16,545 nucleotides of DNA from Bdellovibrio sp. (lineage in GTDB: Bacteria; Bdellovibrionota; Bdellovibrionia; Bdellovibrionales; Bdellovibrionaceae): the NCBI GenBank assembly GCA_017745015.1, contig JAGIAF010000038.1, positions 1-16,545 of the forward strand. The letters run 5' to 3'. Shown here in pieces: positions 6,906 through 14,245 of the stretch. The stretch's first letter is position 1; the number at the start of each line of letters is the position of its first letter. Both the position numbers and the translations under genes were made by a program. The notes beneath the pieces are model-generated. The model saw only the letters and a list, made by a program, of their open reading frames with translations, was not told the origin of the DNA and made no database searches.

Positions 6906-8345
6906 CTAGTATTGATCTGCTAGGATATCCTTGATCTTCTTTTTGATTTTTTCCAAATCCTCGACGTTGGCGCGGATCGTAAGACGCACTCCTTTTTCGT
7001 CATAGTTCTCTGCTAACACGCGTAAGCGAGCACGGATATCACCGATAACACCTTGAACGGTGTAAGGGATAAGAATCTCTTCTTCGCGCATTGTGTTTTC
7101 AAAAAACTTCACCAAACGCTCCCGCAGATCAACGATGTCTTGCGGATTGCGTGTTGACATAAGAATTGCGTCTGGGAATTCGGCTTGAAGAGCTGTTGCT
7201 TCTTCGTCTGTCAAATTATCGCGTTTGTTCAAAAGCATGATGCTGGGAGTTTCCCCAGCGCCCACTTCCGCCAATGTTGTTTTCGTCACTTCAAATTGAG
7301 ATCTGAAAGATGGATCTGAAGCATCTACGACGTACAAAAGCAAAGAAGCATTCAAGGCTTCATCCAAAGTAGATTTGAACGATGCCACAAGGTCATGAGG
7401 AAGTTTTTTGATAAAACCGACAGTATCCGAAAGCAAAATCTTTGGACGAGTTTCTGGCTGAATCGCACGGACTGTTGTGTCTAGTGTCGCGAACAACTTG
7501 TCAGCCACATAGATCTCACTGCCAGTCATTGCACGCATCAAAGAAGACTTACCTGCATTCGTGTAACCAACCAAGGCAACACAAGCCTCTTGTTCGCGAC
7601 GCGCACGACGCGTGAGGTGTTCTTGGCCAATAGAGTTGAATTCTTGTTTAAGTTCTTTGATACGATCGCGGATTTTACGGCGATCAAGTTCGACGCTGGA
7701 TTCACCGACACCCTTACCGCCACCACCTTGACGATCATCATCGCCACCCAGCGCGCGCATACGAGGAGCCACGTAAGTCAAACGAGCAATCTCAACCTGC
7801 AAGCGGGCCGCTCTAGTGCGTGCGTGACGGCTGAAGATTTCAATGATCACACCCGTGCGATCAAGAACCTTAGCGCCCGTCGCGCCTTCGATGTTCTTCA
7901 TTTGAGAAGGAGAAAGATCGCAGTCAAAGATCACAAGCTGAGCACGTTCTTGAGGATTTTCTTCCTCAACGAAGTCTTCAGCCTCTTGTGGTGCAAAGGG
8001 TTCTTCGTCGATTTCAAAGATATCGTCTTCATCTTCAGTGCCGTTTTGCTTCCAATCAGCACGTTGAGAAGCTTTGTGTTTCTTGGGATTGACGTAATAA
8101 GAAACGACGCCCGTACCTCCGGTCCACTTTGCAAGCTCAGCCAGTTTACCATCTCCCAGGACGGCCGCGGTACGCGTAGAAGTACGACGTTGTGACATAC
8201 GGCCCACAACCTCATAGCCCAAAGTGTTCACCAAGCGCGCGAGTTCGTTCAAAGACTCCTGAGTTTCTGATTCCGACGTGCGCCCTACAGTGATGCCAAC
8301 GAGGACCGCTTTGAGTGTTTCTTCTTCAGTGGAGTGGAAGCTCAT
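6906..8345 (-). CDS. hflX: GTPase HflX, ribosome-associated
   Basis: 479 residues. Family order is clear: N-terminal nucleotide-binding domain with GDGKLAELA (64-72) and LVIFDCDLSPSQ (137-148), the Gly-rich linker GGDDDRQGGGGKGVGESSVE (200-219), a coiled-coil, then the G domain with GYTNAGKS (260-267), DTVGF (307-311) and NKRD (373-376). HflX splits stalled or stress-arrested 70S ribosomes using GTP (family knowledge). Unusual is an acidic insert of about 55 residues (about 81-136) within the N-terminal domain, between GKLAELA and LVIFDCDLSP; the E. coli protein runs through directly there. The ATG overlaps the helicase stop as TAATG, which indicates translational coupling. Confidence 0.97.
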   Translation of the reverse strand: MSFHSTEEETLKAVLVGITVGRTSESETQESLNELARLVNTLGYEVVGRMSQRRTSTRTAAVLGDGKLAELAKWTGGTGVVSYYVNPKKHKASQRADWKQNGTEDEDDIFEIDEEPFAPQEAEDFVEEENPQERAQLVIFDCDLSPSQMKNIEGATGAKVLDRTGVIIEIFSRHARTRAARLQVEIARLTYVAPRMRALGGDDDRQGGGGKGVGESSVELDRRKIRDRIKELKQEFNSIGQEHLTRRARREQEACVALVGYTNAGKSSLMRAMTGSEIYVADKLFATLDTTVRAIQPETRPKILLSDTVGFIKKLPHDLVASFKSTLDEALNASLLLYVVDASDPSFRSQFEVTKTTLAEVGAGETPSIMLLNKRDNLTDEEATALQAEFPDAILMSTRNPQDIVDLRERLVKFFENTMREEEILIPYTVQGVIGDIRARLRVLAENYDEKGVRLTIRANVEDLEKIKKKIKDILADQY

Positions 8346-9658
8346 TATTTCCCACCTTTTTTTGATTTTTCAAAGGTAGGTGGTTTTTTGCGAGGATTCA
8401 AACGACGACGGCGCTTCAAGTTGCCGCCACCGCGCCCACCACCACCATGATTTTCTTGTGCTTCAATAGCCGCTTTCGCTTTACCCTTAGAAAGAAGACG
8501 GCTGTTTGCCACTTCTTCAGAATGGTGCGGGTGATCGATCACAACCGGAATATCTTTTCCAATCAGACGCTCGATACTTTTAAGGAAAGCTCTTTCCTCA
8601 GCATCACAGAAAGAGATCGCGATGCCTTGAGTTCCCGCACGAGCTGTACGGCCGATACGGTGAACGTAGCTTTCCTCATCGTTTGGCAGTTCGAAGTTGA
8701 TCACGTGAGTGATGTTGTCGATATCGATACCGCGAGCGGCGATATCGGTAGCTACCAAGACGCGGATTTTACCTTCACGTAAGTTCTCGAGAGCCCGTTG
8801 ACGAGCATTTTGAGACTTATTGCCGTGGATGGCTTCGGCTTGGATTTGATTTTTCATCAAAGTCTCTGCCACGCGGTTTGCACCGTGTTTAGTACGAGTG
8901 AATACGATCACACGTTGGAAAGCTCTGTCTTTCAAAAGATGACGAAGCAAATCGCGTTTCTTGCTGCGATCTACGTACATCACCGATTGTTCGATCATCT
9001 CAGCTGTTGAAGCTACTGGTGTCACTTCAACTTTTGCAGGATTGCTCAACAAAGAGTCGGCAAGCTTTTGGATATCCTTCGGCATAGTTGCCGAGAAGAA
9101 CAAGTTTTGACGTTGTTTCGGAAGAAGGTTCACCACTTTTTTGATATCTGGCAAAAAGCCCATATCAAGCATACGGTCCGCTTCATCCAATACGAACACT
9201 TCCAATTTCTGAAGATTCAAATGTTTTTGATTGATCAAATCCAAAAGACGGCCTGGAGTTGCGATAAGGATATCAACACCATTCTGAAGTTCTTTAACTT
9301 GCGGATTTTGGCCAACGCCACCAAAGATCACAGCAGATCTTAGGCGCAGGTGCTTACCGTAAGTTTTGAAGCTGTCATGGATTTGGATCGCAAGTTCTCG
9401 AGTTGGTGATAAAACCAATACACGCGGTTGCTTCGCAGTCAGACGTTGTGGGTTTTTCGCCAATCGATTTAAGATCGGCAAAGCAAACGCCGCAGTTTTA
9501 CCAGTTCCTGTTTGTGCGCAACCTAATAGGTCACGGCCTTCAAGCAAGTGAGGGATGGCTTGCATTTGAATTGGAGTTGGAGTTGTGTAACCAGACTCAG
9601 CAACGGCGCGCTGAATGGGTTCGATAAGAGGCAGGTCAGAAAATGTTTGAGAATTCAT
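8345..9658 (-). CDS. rhlE: DEAD-box RNA helicase, RhlE type
   Basis: 437 residues from the ATG at 9658. All motifs are intact: Q motif (TPTPIQMQA, 26-34), I AQTGTGKT (48-55), Ia PTRELA, Ib TPGRL, II DEAD (158-161), III SAT (189-191), V ATDIAARGID (303-312) and VI HRIGRTARAG. The C-terminal tail is Gly-rich and basic (GGGGRGGGNLKRRRR), as in RNA-binding tails of RhlE/DeaD relatives. Such helicases remodel rRNA in ribosome assembly and mRNA in decay. A TTG at 9667 is an alternative start 3 codons upstream, but the conserved part fits the ATG. No Shine-Dalgarno is visible; a perfect hairpin (9661-9682) abuts the start. It is coupled to hflX by TAATG. Confidence 0.95.
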   Translation of the reverse strand: MNSQTFSDLPLIEPIQRAVAESGYTTPTPIQMQAIPHLLEGRDLLGCAQTGTGKTAAFALPILNRLAKNPQRLTAKQPRVLVLSPTRELAIQIHDSFKTYGKHLRLRSAVIFGGVGQNPQVKELQNGVDILIATPGRLLDLINQKHLNLQKLEVFVLDEADRMLDMGFLPDIKKVVNLLPKQRQNLFFSATMPKDIQKLADSLLSNPAKVEVTPVASTAEMIEQSVMYVDRSKKRDLLRHLLKDRAFQRVIVFTRTKHGANRVAETLMKNQIQAEAIHGNKSQNARQRALENLREGKIRVLVATDIAARGIDIDNITHVINFELPNDEESYVHRIGRTARAGTQGIAISFCDAEERAFLKSIERLIGKDIPVVIDHPHHSEEVANSRLLSKGKAKAAIEAQENHGGGGRGGGNLKRRRRLNPRKKPPTFEKSKKGGK

Positions 9659-9660
9659 AG

Positions 9661-9682
9661 GGGACAATAGCTACAGTGTCCC
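9661..9682 (-). promoter_or_regulatory. Hairpin abutting the helicase start codon
   Basis: On the minus strand GGGACA-CTGTAGCTAT-TGTCCC is a perfect 6-bp stem with a 10-base loop, ending 2 bases before the ATG at 9658 and occupying the place where a ribosome-binding site should be. The loop/arm also contains the alternative TTG start. This suggests structural control of initiation, plausible for a helicase that may regulate its own mRNA or respond to cold (inference). Confidence 0.4.
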
Positions 9683-9747
9683 TCTGAAAAGCACAAGGTA
9701 TAAAGGGATATCTGCCCATAAATACAGGGCTTTTTTACAAAAAAGAC

Positions 9748-10392
9748 TCAGTATTTCCAGTCTTCGATCAGAACTGCCGCTTGAAGCTTTCCTTGGCGAG
9801 TTAAAGCGCTCAAGGATTTGATTCTGTATTCAAAGGAATAGCCCTCAAAAGACTCAATTTCCGTCACGCGATGGAACGGGAAGTTCAGCTGCAATCGGGT
9901 GAACTTCATAAACTTCAATGCCGTTGCTGCCAAGCCGTAACATGCATAATAGAATAAGCTTTCACGTTCCCATAGATCGAACCACGGGCGAGTCGTCATC
10001 TGCTCTAAAGTGAATGAACAGCGTTCGTAACAAGCTAAACTTCTGAAGATTTGAAATTGGTCGGCATTGTAGATTTGGATAAAGCGTTCGTCGCGGATCG
10101 TTTCAGAAAGTTCAGATGAAGGCAAAATACCCATACGGAAAAGGAACTGCAAAACGAAACGCTCAGCGGAGAAAGTCCCGCTGATAAACTCAGAACGAAG
10201 TGTATAGAGATAAGCATCTAAAGCGCGTACGACGTCCAGTTGTTGTTGCGGCTTAAGTTTAGTGAAAAGAGGAAGAGAGCTGTCTTTGTAAGCTTTAACG
10301 GAGTATCCGAATTCGCTAAGAAGCAACGCGAGATCTTCGAGCTGCTTGCGATAGATATCTAATTGTGGTTCTAGCTGCTGTGCTAATTCCAT
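9748..10392 (-). CDS. Unrecognised cytosolic protein
   Basis: 214 residues with no signal peptide and no membrane segment. The N-terminal 40 residues are helical and Leu/Gln/Glu-rich (MELAQQLEPQLDIYRKQLED), and a middle part (about 50-110) looks mostly helical. The C-terminal half is aromatic-rich, with many Tyr, Phe and Trp and a possible beta segment (LQLNFPFHRVTEIESFEGYS). I do not recognise a family and see no catalytic motif. The ATG at 10392 has AGGA close upstream. It stands between the LOG gene and the helicase, all on the minus strand, with gaps of 133 and 89 bases. A weak AT-rich hairpin (9730-9745) follows its stop. Confidence 0.75.
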   Translation of the reverse strand: MELAQQLEPQLDIYRKQLEDLALLLSEFGYSVKAYKDSSLPLFTKLKPQQQLDVVRALDAYLYTLRSEFISGTFSAERFVLQFLFRMGILPSSELSETIRDERFIQIYNADQFQIFRSLACYERCSFTLEQMTTRPWFDLWERESLFYYACYGLAATALKFMKFTRLQLNFPFHRVTEIESFEGYSFEYRIKSLSALTRQGKLQAAVLIEDWKY

Positions 10393-10525
10393 ATTTCCTA
10401 AACTTTCTGATGCAAAATAAATTCACATTTCTTGTAATGGAAAATCATGAACTAGGGAAGGCCCCCCTCAGAAATAGCAGAAAAGCGAGTAAGTTCTACC
10501 TGTAAAGAAACTAGTCAATTTGCAG

Positions 10526-11068
10526 TTAGCGCAGAATCATATCCATCGCTTTTGCTGGAGTTTCGGCAACTTGGAAATAGCGAGCGTATTCCTGACGAAT
10601 AAGACCGGTGCTGATAGCGTGATCAACAAAAGTTCTAAGATGTGTGTAGTATTCCGCAGTATTCACTAATGCCACGGGCTTTTCATGGTATCCAATCTGA
10701 GACCAGGTTAAGACTTCAAACATCTCTTCCAAAGTCCCAAATCCGCCAGGCAATGCAATGAAAGCATCCGCCATGGAAGCCATCGTGGCTTTGCGTTCAT
10801 GCATACTATTGACGACACGAAGTTCGGTGATTTCATGGTGAGCATGCTCTTGTCGAACCAGGCTTTGCGGAATGATACCAATCACCGTGCCTTGCTTTTC
10901 GATAACCGCATCGGCGACGACTCCCATGAGGCCGGCCTTGCCGCCACCATAGACAAGTTCGATTTTATGAGCGGCAATAAGATGGCCGAGTTCTTTTGCG
11001 GCTTTTGCAAATTCCGGGTTGTTTCCAGAGTTGGCGCCACAATATACACAGATTCTTTTGATCTTCAT
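10526..11068 (-). CDS. LOG-family (TIGR00730) nucleoside 5'-monophosphate phosphoribohydrolase
   Basis: 180 residues from the ATG at 11068. The Rossmann-like fold shows GGGKAGLMG at 41-49, MHERK at 89-93 and the family signature PGGFGTLEE at 107-115, which includes the catalytic Arg/Glu region. Members cleave N6-modified AMP (cytokinin ribotides) or AMP/pyrimidine nucleotides to base and ribose 5-phosphate; older annotations call them lysine decarboxylases, which is wrong for this group. An AAGGA ribosome site 7 bases before the ATG at 11068 favours it over the in-frame GTG at 11074. It diverges from the basic-protein gene. Substrate specificity is not visible from the sequence. Confidence 0.92.
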   Translation of the reverse strand: MKIKRICVYCGANSGNNPEFAKAAKELGHLIAAHKIELVYGGGKAGLMGVVADAVIEKQGTVIGIIPQSLVRQEHAHHEITELRVVNSMHERKATMASMADAFIALPGGFGTLEEMFEVLTWSQIGYHEKPVALVNTAEYYTHLRTFVDHAISTGLIRQEYARYFQVAETPAKAMDMILR

Positions 11069-11137
11069 AAGCACATCCTTCTCTTCTTCATGCTTTCCAA
11101 CAAACTACATACTTGTCAATAGGGGACGGCCTCTGGG

Positions 11138-11164
11138 TTTCATATCATTAGAAAGGATATGAAA
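11138..11164 (+). promoter_or_regulatory. Perfect 9-bp inverted repeat running into the Shine-Dalgarno of the basic-protein gene
   Basis: TTTCATATC (11138-11146) and GATATGAAA (11156-11164) are exact inverse copies around a 9-base loop ATTAGAAAG. The right arm overlaps the AAAGGAG ribosome site (11162-11168) of the gene starting at 11177. It may be an mRNA switch that hides the 5' part of the ribosome site, or an operator dyad in DNA. Confidence 0.5.
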
Positions 11165-11176
11165 GGAGCCACAATT

Positions 11177-11722
11177 ATGGCAACAACTCGACATCATACA
11201 CCTCATGCTTCTGAGAAAAAGAACCTCTCAAAGATTGAATACAAACTTTATAGTCAAAGTCTTCCCTCGGAGTTGCGTAAAATTCCAAAGGAGAAAGTTC
11301 GCAAAGCTCGGGCGAAAACTCTCGCACTGGTAAAGAAATATCGTAAGTCCGCATCATCGGCAAAAACGAGTGAAGATAAACGACTCGCTCGCAGAGTGGG
11401 TGTTCGTCTGCGCTCTCTAGAAAAAACCCTAGATCGCTATTCCAAACACCTTAGCAAAGAGCGCAAAGCTAAACGCAAAGTGATGGCTCGTCCGAAAAAA
11501 GCTCTGACAGAGCAAAGAAAAATGCGCTTGAATCGCAAAGACGAACCACGCGTAGATTTCAATATGAAAGAGAAGAAGAAGATGTACGCGAAGAGCACGA
11601 TTGACCCACGTCATTCTGCTTCCGCTGCTCGGCAAGTTTCACGTCGCATCGCGGGTTATGTGAAAGCTCGTGGGCGTAAAAATCAAGTAATGAAAGATAT
11701 TCGTTCTTCATCAGAGGAGTAA
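11177..11722 (+). CDS. Lysine/arginine-rich basic protein, unknown (possible nucleic-acid binding)
   Basis: 181 residues. By eye I count about 57 Lys/Arg against about 18 Asp/Glu, with few aromatic residues and no cysteine. The middle (about 35-125) is a run of charged helix-like segments (KEKVRKARAKTLALVKKYRK, RLARRVGVRLRSLEKTL). There is no signal peptide and no membrane segment. Such composition suggests binding to DNA or RNA, but no histone, HU or ribosomal-protein family is recognised. The start at 11177 is chosen because AAAGGAG lies 8 bases upstream; an in-frame ATG at 11159 lies inside the inverted repeat and has no ribosome site. The CapA-like gene follows after 19 bases, so it heads a probable operon. 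Confidence 0.8.
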   Translation: MATTRHHTPHASEKKNLSKIEYKLYSQSLPSELRKIPKEKVRKARAKTLALVKKYRKSASSAKTSEDKRLARRVGVRLRSLEKTLDRYSKHLSKERKAKRKVMARPKKALTEQRKMRLNRKDEPRVDFNMKEKKKMYAKSTIDPRHSASAARQVSRRIAGYVKARGRKNQVMKDIRSSSEE

Positions 11723-11741
11723 ATCTCCCAAGGGAAAATTT

Positions 11742-12893
11742 ATGAAAAGGACGTTTTTCAAGCTAGCAGCCACGCTGCTGGCTTTTCCTGTGTGCGCACA
11801 GGCTCAAAGCCGTGATCTGAAATTCACGACGGCATGTGATCTTAATAAAACTCAAATCATGGTCTCTTTCGTCGGGGATGTATTGATTCATAAACCGCTC
11901 TATCAAGCAGTGGTTGCGGGCAGCAAGGATTTCTCGCAGATATGGAGGCGCACGGACTCACTGATTGAGAAAGCCCATTTTTCAGTGGCCAATCTTGAAG
12001 GTCCGGCGGCGCTGGGCATTGATCGCAACGGTAAAGATCATGGCGATATTGGCTTTGTCTATGACGGTGAGGTTTATTCGGGAACAAACTTTCGCTTCAA
12101 CTATCATCCGCGCATTCTTAGCAATTTGCAGAAGAGCGGTTATGACCTTTTGACTATCGCCAACAATCACGCTCTGGATCGCGGCAGTATTGGCATCGAC
12201 AAAACCATCAAAGCAGCACGAGCGATCAATATGCCAGTGGTGGGAGCGCGGTCCTCGTCTGAACGCAATGGCAACTTCTATGAGATCGCTGACATCAAAG
12301 GTCTGAAGGTCGCCTTTTTAGGTTGTACCGAGATGACGAACGGAGAGAACGATCGCAAGGATCAGCTTTTGCACTGCTATCACGGCCAAGATGTAGAAAA
12401 TGAAGTGAAAGATTTGGCGCGCAGTTCAGATGTGGACGCCGTTGTGGTTTATCCGCATTGGGGTAATGAATACCAACCTAATCCCGATGGTAATCAGCAG
12501 CGATTTGCTCGTCGTTGGCTCGAAGCAGGTGCCGCGGCAGTGATCGGCTCGCATCCTCACGTTTTACAACCTTGGGAGAAGTATACAACTAAGGATGGTC
12601 GCGAGACTTTGATTGCTTACTCACTAGGTAACTTCGTCGCTGGACAAAAAGATATTCCGCGCAGAACGGGGAGTGTGGTTTACCTTGGTCTTTCTAAAAA
12701 CAACGGTGAAAAAGCAAAAGTTTTCGGGGTAGCCTATACTCCGACTTATCGCGATGGTTGGGAGATTTTCCCCATGGGTGATGGCGGCGATAGAAACGTT
12801 CTGGCCTATGCTCAAAAGAACTTTGGTACCGTCAATCGCTTGAATCCGGGGGATTCTCTGGTTGCGAAGCTCTGTCCGGGATTGCGTCGCTAG
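11742..12893 (+). CDS. CapA-family protein (PGA_cap metallophosphatase-like), exported
   Basis: 383 residues. A Sec signal peptide spans about 1-22 (MKRTFFKLAATLLAFPVCAQ). The CapA fold motifs appear in order: VSFVGDVLIH (41-50), NLEGP (84-88), IANNHALDRG (139-148), YPHWGNEY (237-244), GSHPHVLQP (269-277) and YSLGNFV (293-299). The conserved Asp, Asn and His residues belong to a calcineurin-like metal site. In Bacillus, CapA helps to make poly-gamma-glutamate capsule, but no capB/capC-like synthase is next to this gene, so the role is probably general envelope or polymer processing. It is the middle gene of a three-gene run. Confidence 0.9.
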   Translation: MKRTFFKLAATLLAFPVCAQAQSRDLKFTTACDLNKTQIMVSFVGDVLIHKPLYQAVVAGSKDFSQIWRRTDSLIEKAHFSVANLEGPAALGIDRNGKDHGDIGFVYDGEVYSGTNFRFNYHPRILSNLQKSGYDLLTIANNHALDRGSIGIDKTIKAARAINMPVVGARSSSERNGNFYEIADIKGLKVAFLGCTEMTNGENDRKDQLLHCYHGQDVENEVKDLARSSDVDAVVVYPHWGNEYQPNPDGNQQRFARRWLEAGAAAVIGSHPHVLQPWEKYTTKDGRETLIAYSLGNFVAGQKDIPRRTGSVVYLGLSKNNGEKAKVFGVAYTPTYRDGWEIFPMGDGGDRNVLAYAQKNFGTVNRLNPGDSLVAKLCPGLRR

Positions 12894-12919
12894 CTGATCC
12901 CAGGTATAAGCGGGCTCTG

Positions 12920-13573
12920 ATGTCATCAATCAACCCGCATTTTACTTTTAATTACTCTCAGCCGGAGGAATACCGCTTCTCTCATGATTCGGTTTTTCTC
13001 GCGCGCCGAGTATTTGAAATGTATCAGTCTCAAGACATCGCTTCTTTGCGGGGGTTGGATCTGTGTGCGGGTTGTGGTGTGATTGGTTTGGAGTTCCTTT
13101 TTCATTGTCGAAAAGAGCACTCTCAAGTTCCTCAAGCATTTGATTTTTTGGAAGTGCAAAGCGAAACCTATCAAGTGCATTTCGCCAAGAATATTGAAAA
13201 CCTCGCGGGAATTGCCACAGAACTATCTTTTGTTCCGGAAAACTACAATGTTCTCACACAAGAGCGCTTTCAAAATTTCTACGATCTGATTCTGTGCAAT
13301 CCACCGTACTTCTTTGCCGGACAGGGCACATTGTCTCCTTCAGAATTTAAAAATCGCTGCCGTTTCTTTTTAGATTCCGACTTTGCGAATCTGATCAAAG
13401 GCATCCAGAACTCCTTAAAGCCCGAAGGTAAGGCCTACCTTTTACTTCGCGAGCAGACTCAGCACGGGTGGAGCGCTTTCCAAGAAGCGGCCCAGTTGAT
13501 CGGACCCCGGCTCAGAATCAGCCATCTGGGCGACATTCGCGGCACCAGCTTCGTAGAGATCCACAAGCCGTAA
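12920..13573 (+). CDS. TrmN6-like SAM-dependent tRNA adenine-N6 methyltransferase
   Basis: 217 residues. The N-terminus FNYSQPEEYRFSHDSVFLAR (10-29) matches the start of the tRNA1(Val) m6A37 methyltransferase group. SAM-binding motif I is LDLCAGCGVIGLEF (46-59), and the N6-adenine methylase motif is LILCNPPYFF (123-132). No target-recognition domain is seen, which favours tRNA or small RNA over DNA as substrate; release-factor methyltransferase is less likely because of the N-terminal motif. The ATG is 26 bases after the CapA stop, with only a weak ribosome site. No classic terminator is seen behind it. Confidence 0.83.
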   Translation: MSSINPHFTFNYSQPEEYRFSHDSVFLARRVFEMYQSQDIASLRGLDLCAGCGVIGLEFLFHCRKEHSQVPQAFDFLEVQSETYQVHFAKNIENLAGIATELSFVPENYNVLTQERFQNFYDLILCNPPYFFAGQGTLSPSEFKNRCRFFLDSDFANLIKGIQNSLKPEGKAYLLLREQTQHGWSAFQEAAQLIGPRLRISHLGDIRGTSFVEIHKP

Positions 13574-13670
13574 AGCGACGTCATTTTCAGTACTTAAGAA
13601 AAAATTTCATGGCCTCTTCAGTCCCGCTTTGGCAGTTGGTTTTCATTTAACTCTCAACTGGGGGCTGGGC

Positions 13671-13699
13671 ATGACAAGAAAGAAACCCTCAGATATCCC
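13671..13699 (+). promoter_or_regulatory. Weak candidate promoter before the b562-like pair
   Basis: ATGACA (13671-13676) and TATCCC (13694-13699) are 17 bases apart. The -35 matches 5/6 but the -10 only 3/6. The region 13574-13731 is otherwise gene-free; a 6-bp inverted repeat (CAGTTG 13633-13638, CAACTG 13655-13660) lies upstream of it. Confidence 0.25.
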
Positions 13700-13731
13700 C
13701 TTTCCAAGTTTAAATCTTTAGGAGTCCATCC

Positions 13732-14223
13732 ATGATGAAAGCCGTAGTTCTTGTATTGTCTTTGTCTGTATTGCCGTTGGTTTCTGTGGCGTGCCCATTG
13801 GGTCCAAAGGAAGATCATCTTACGATCAGCCGTATTATGCGTAACTTCGGTAAAGGCTTTGATAAAGCTGAAACAGTGGCTCGTAAAGCCTCTGACCCTT
13901 GGGATGCTGCTAACGACAACGACTTCAAAGCGGGCATCGAAGGTTTGAACATGGCGATCAGCTGTGCAGCAGCGGTTCTTGCGAACCCAACGGGTGAACT
14001 GCTTCCGTCAAAACTGATGTTGATGACTGATGAAGCTCAAAAGAAAGAGCTTACGGATGCGTACATCTATTTTATGGAAGATTTCAAAGAAGGTTTGACA
14101 GAGTACCGCGATCTTTTGACTCAGAACTTGGCAAAAAAACCTGAAGAGCGTGATTTCGCTGCGATCATTCACATGAATGAGCAAATGAACAAACGCATCA
14201 ACAAAGCTCACAAGAGCCTTTAA
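13732..14223 (+). CDS. Exported four-helix protein, cytochrome b562-like (first of a tandem pair)
   Basis: 163 residues. The signal peptide ends at about SVA-C21; the Cys could be lipidated, but Ser at -3 is not a standard lipobox. The mature part is nearly all helix. Met36 near the N-terminus (ISRIMRNF) and His160 three residues from the end (INKAHKSL) stand where cytochrome b562 has its haem ligands (Met7 and His102 in the E. coli mature protein). The protein is longer than E. coli b562. Family assignment is my inference from layout and a faint C-terminal likeness; a haem-free b562-like protein is possible. A strong TTAGGAG ribosome site precedes the start, with a second in-frame ATG at 13735 (MMK). 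The partner gene follows after 22 bases. Confidence 0.7.
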   Translation: MMKAVVLVLSLSVLPLVSVACPLGPKEDHLTISRIMRNFGKGFDKAETVARKASDPWDAANDNDFKAGIEGLNMAISCAAAVLANPTGELLPSKLMLMTDEAQKKELTDAYIYFMEDFKEGLTEYRDLLTQNLAKKPEERDFAAIIHMNEQMNKRINKAHKSL

Positions 14224-14245
14224 TTAGAAAATAACGAGGAAGACC

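Noticed and set aside
7590..8195. 201-residue plus-strand frame antisense to hflX
   Set aside because: Long because of codon bias in hflX; no ribosome site, no recognisable domain, and hflX is certain.
10526..11068. Lysine decarboxylase annotation for the PGGxGTxxE protein
   Set aside because: The signature belongs to LOG phosphoribohydrolases; the decarboxylase name is a historical error.
11114..11119. Perfect TTGACA on the minus strand upstream of the LOG gene
   Set aside because: No acceptable -10 at 16-18 bases, so not called as a promoter.
13609..13650. 13-codon frame MASSVPLWQLVFI before the b562-like pair
   Set aside because: No ribosome site and too short to support.
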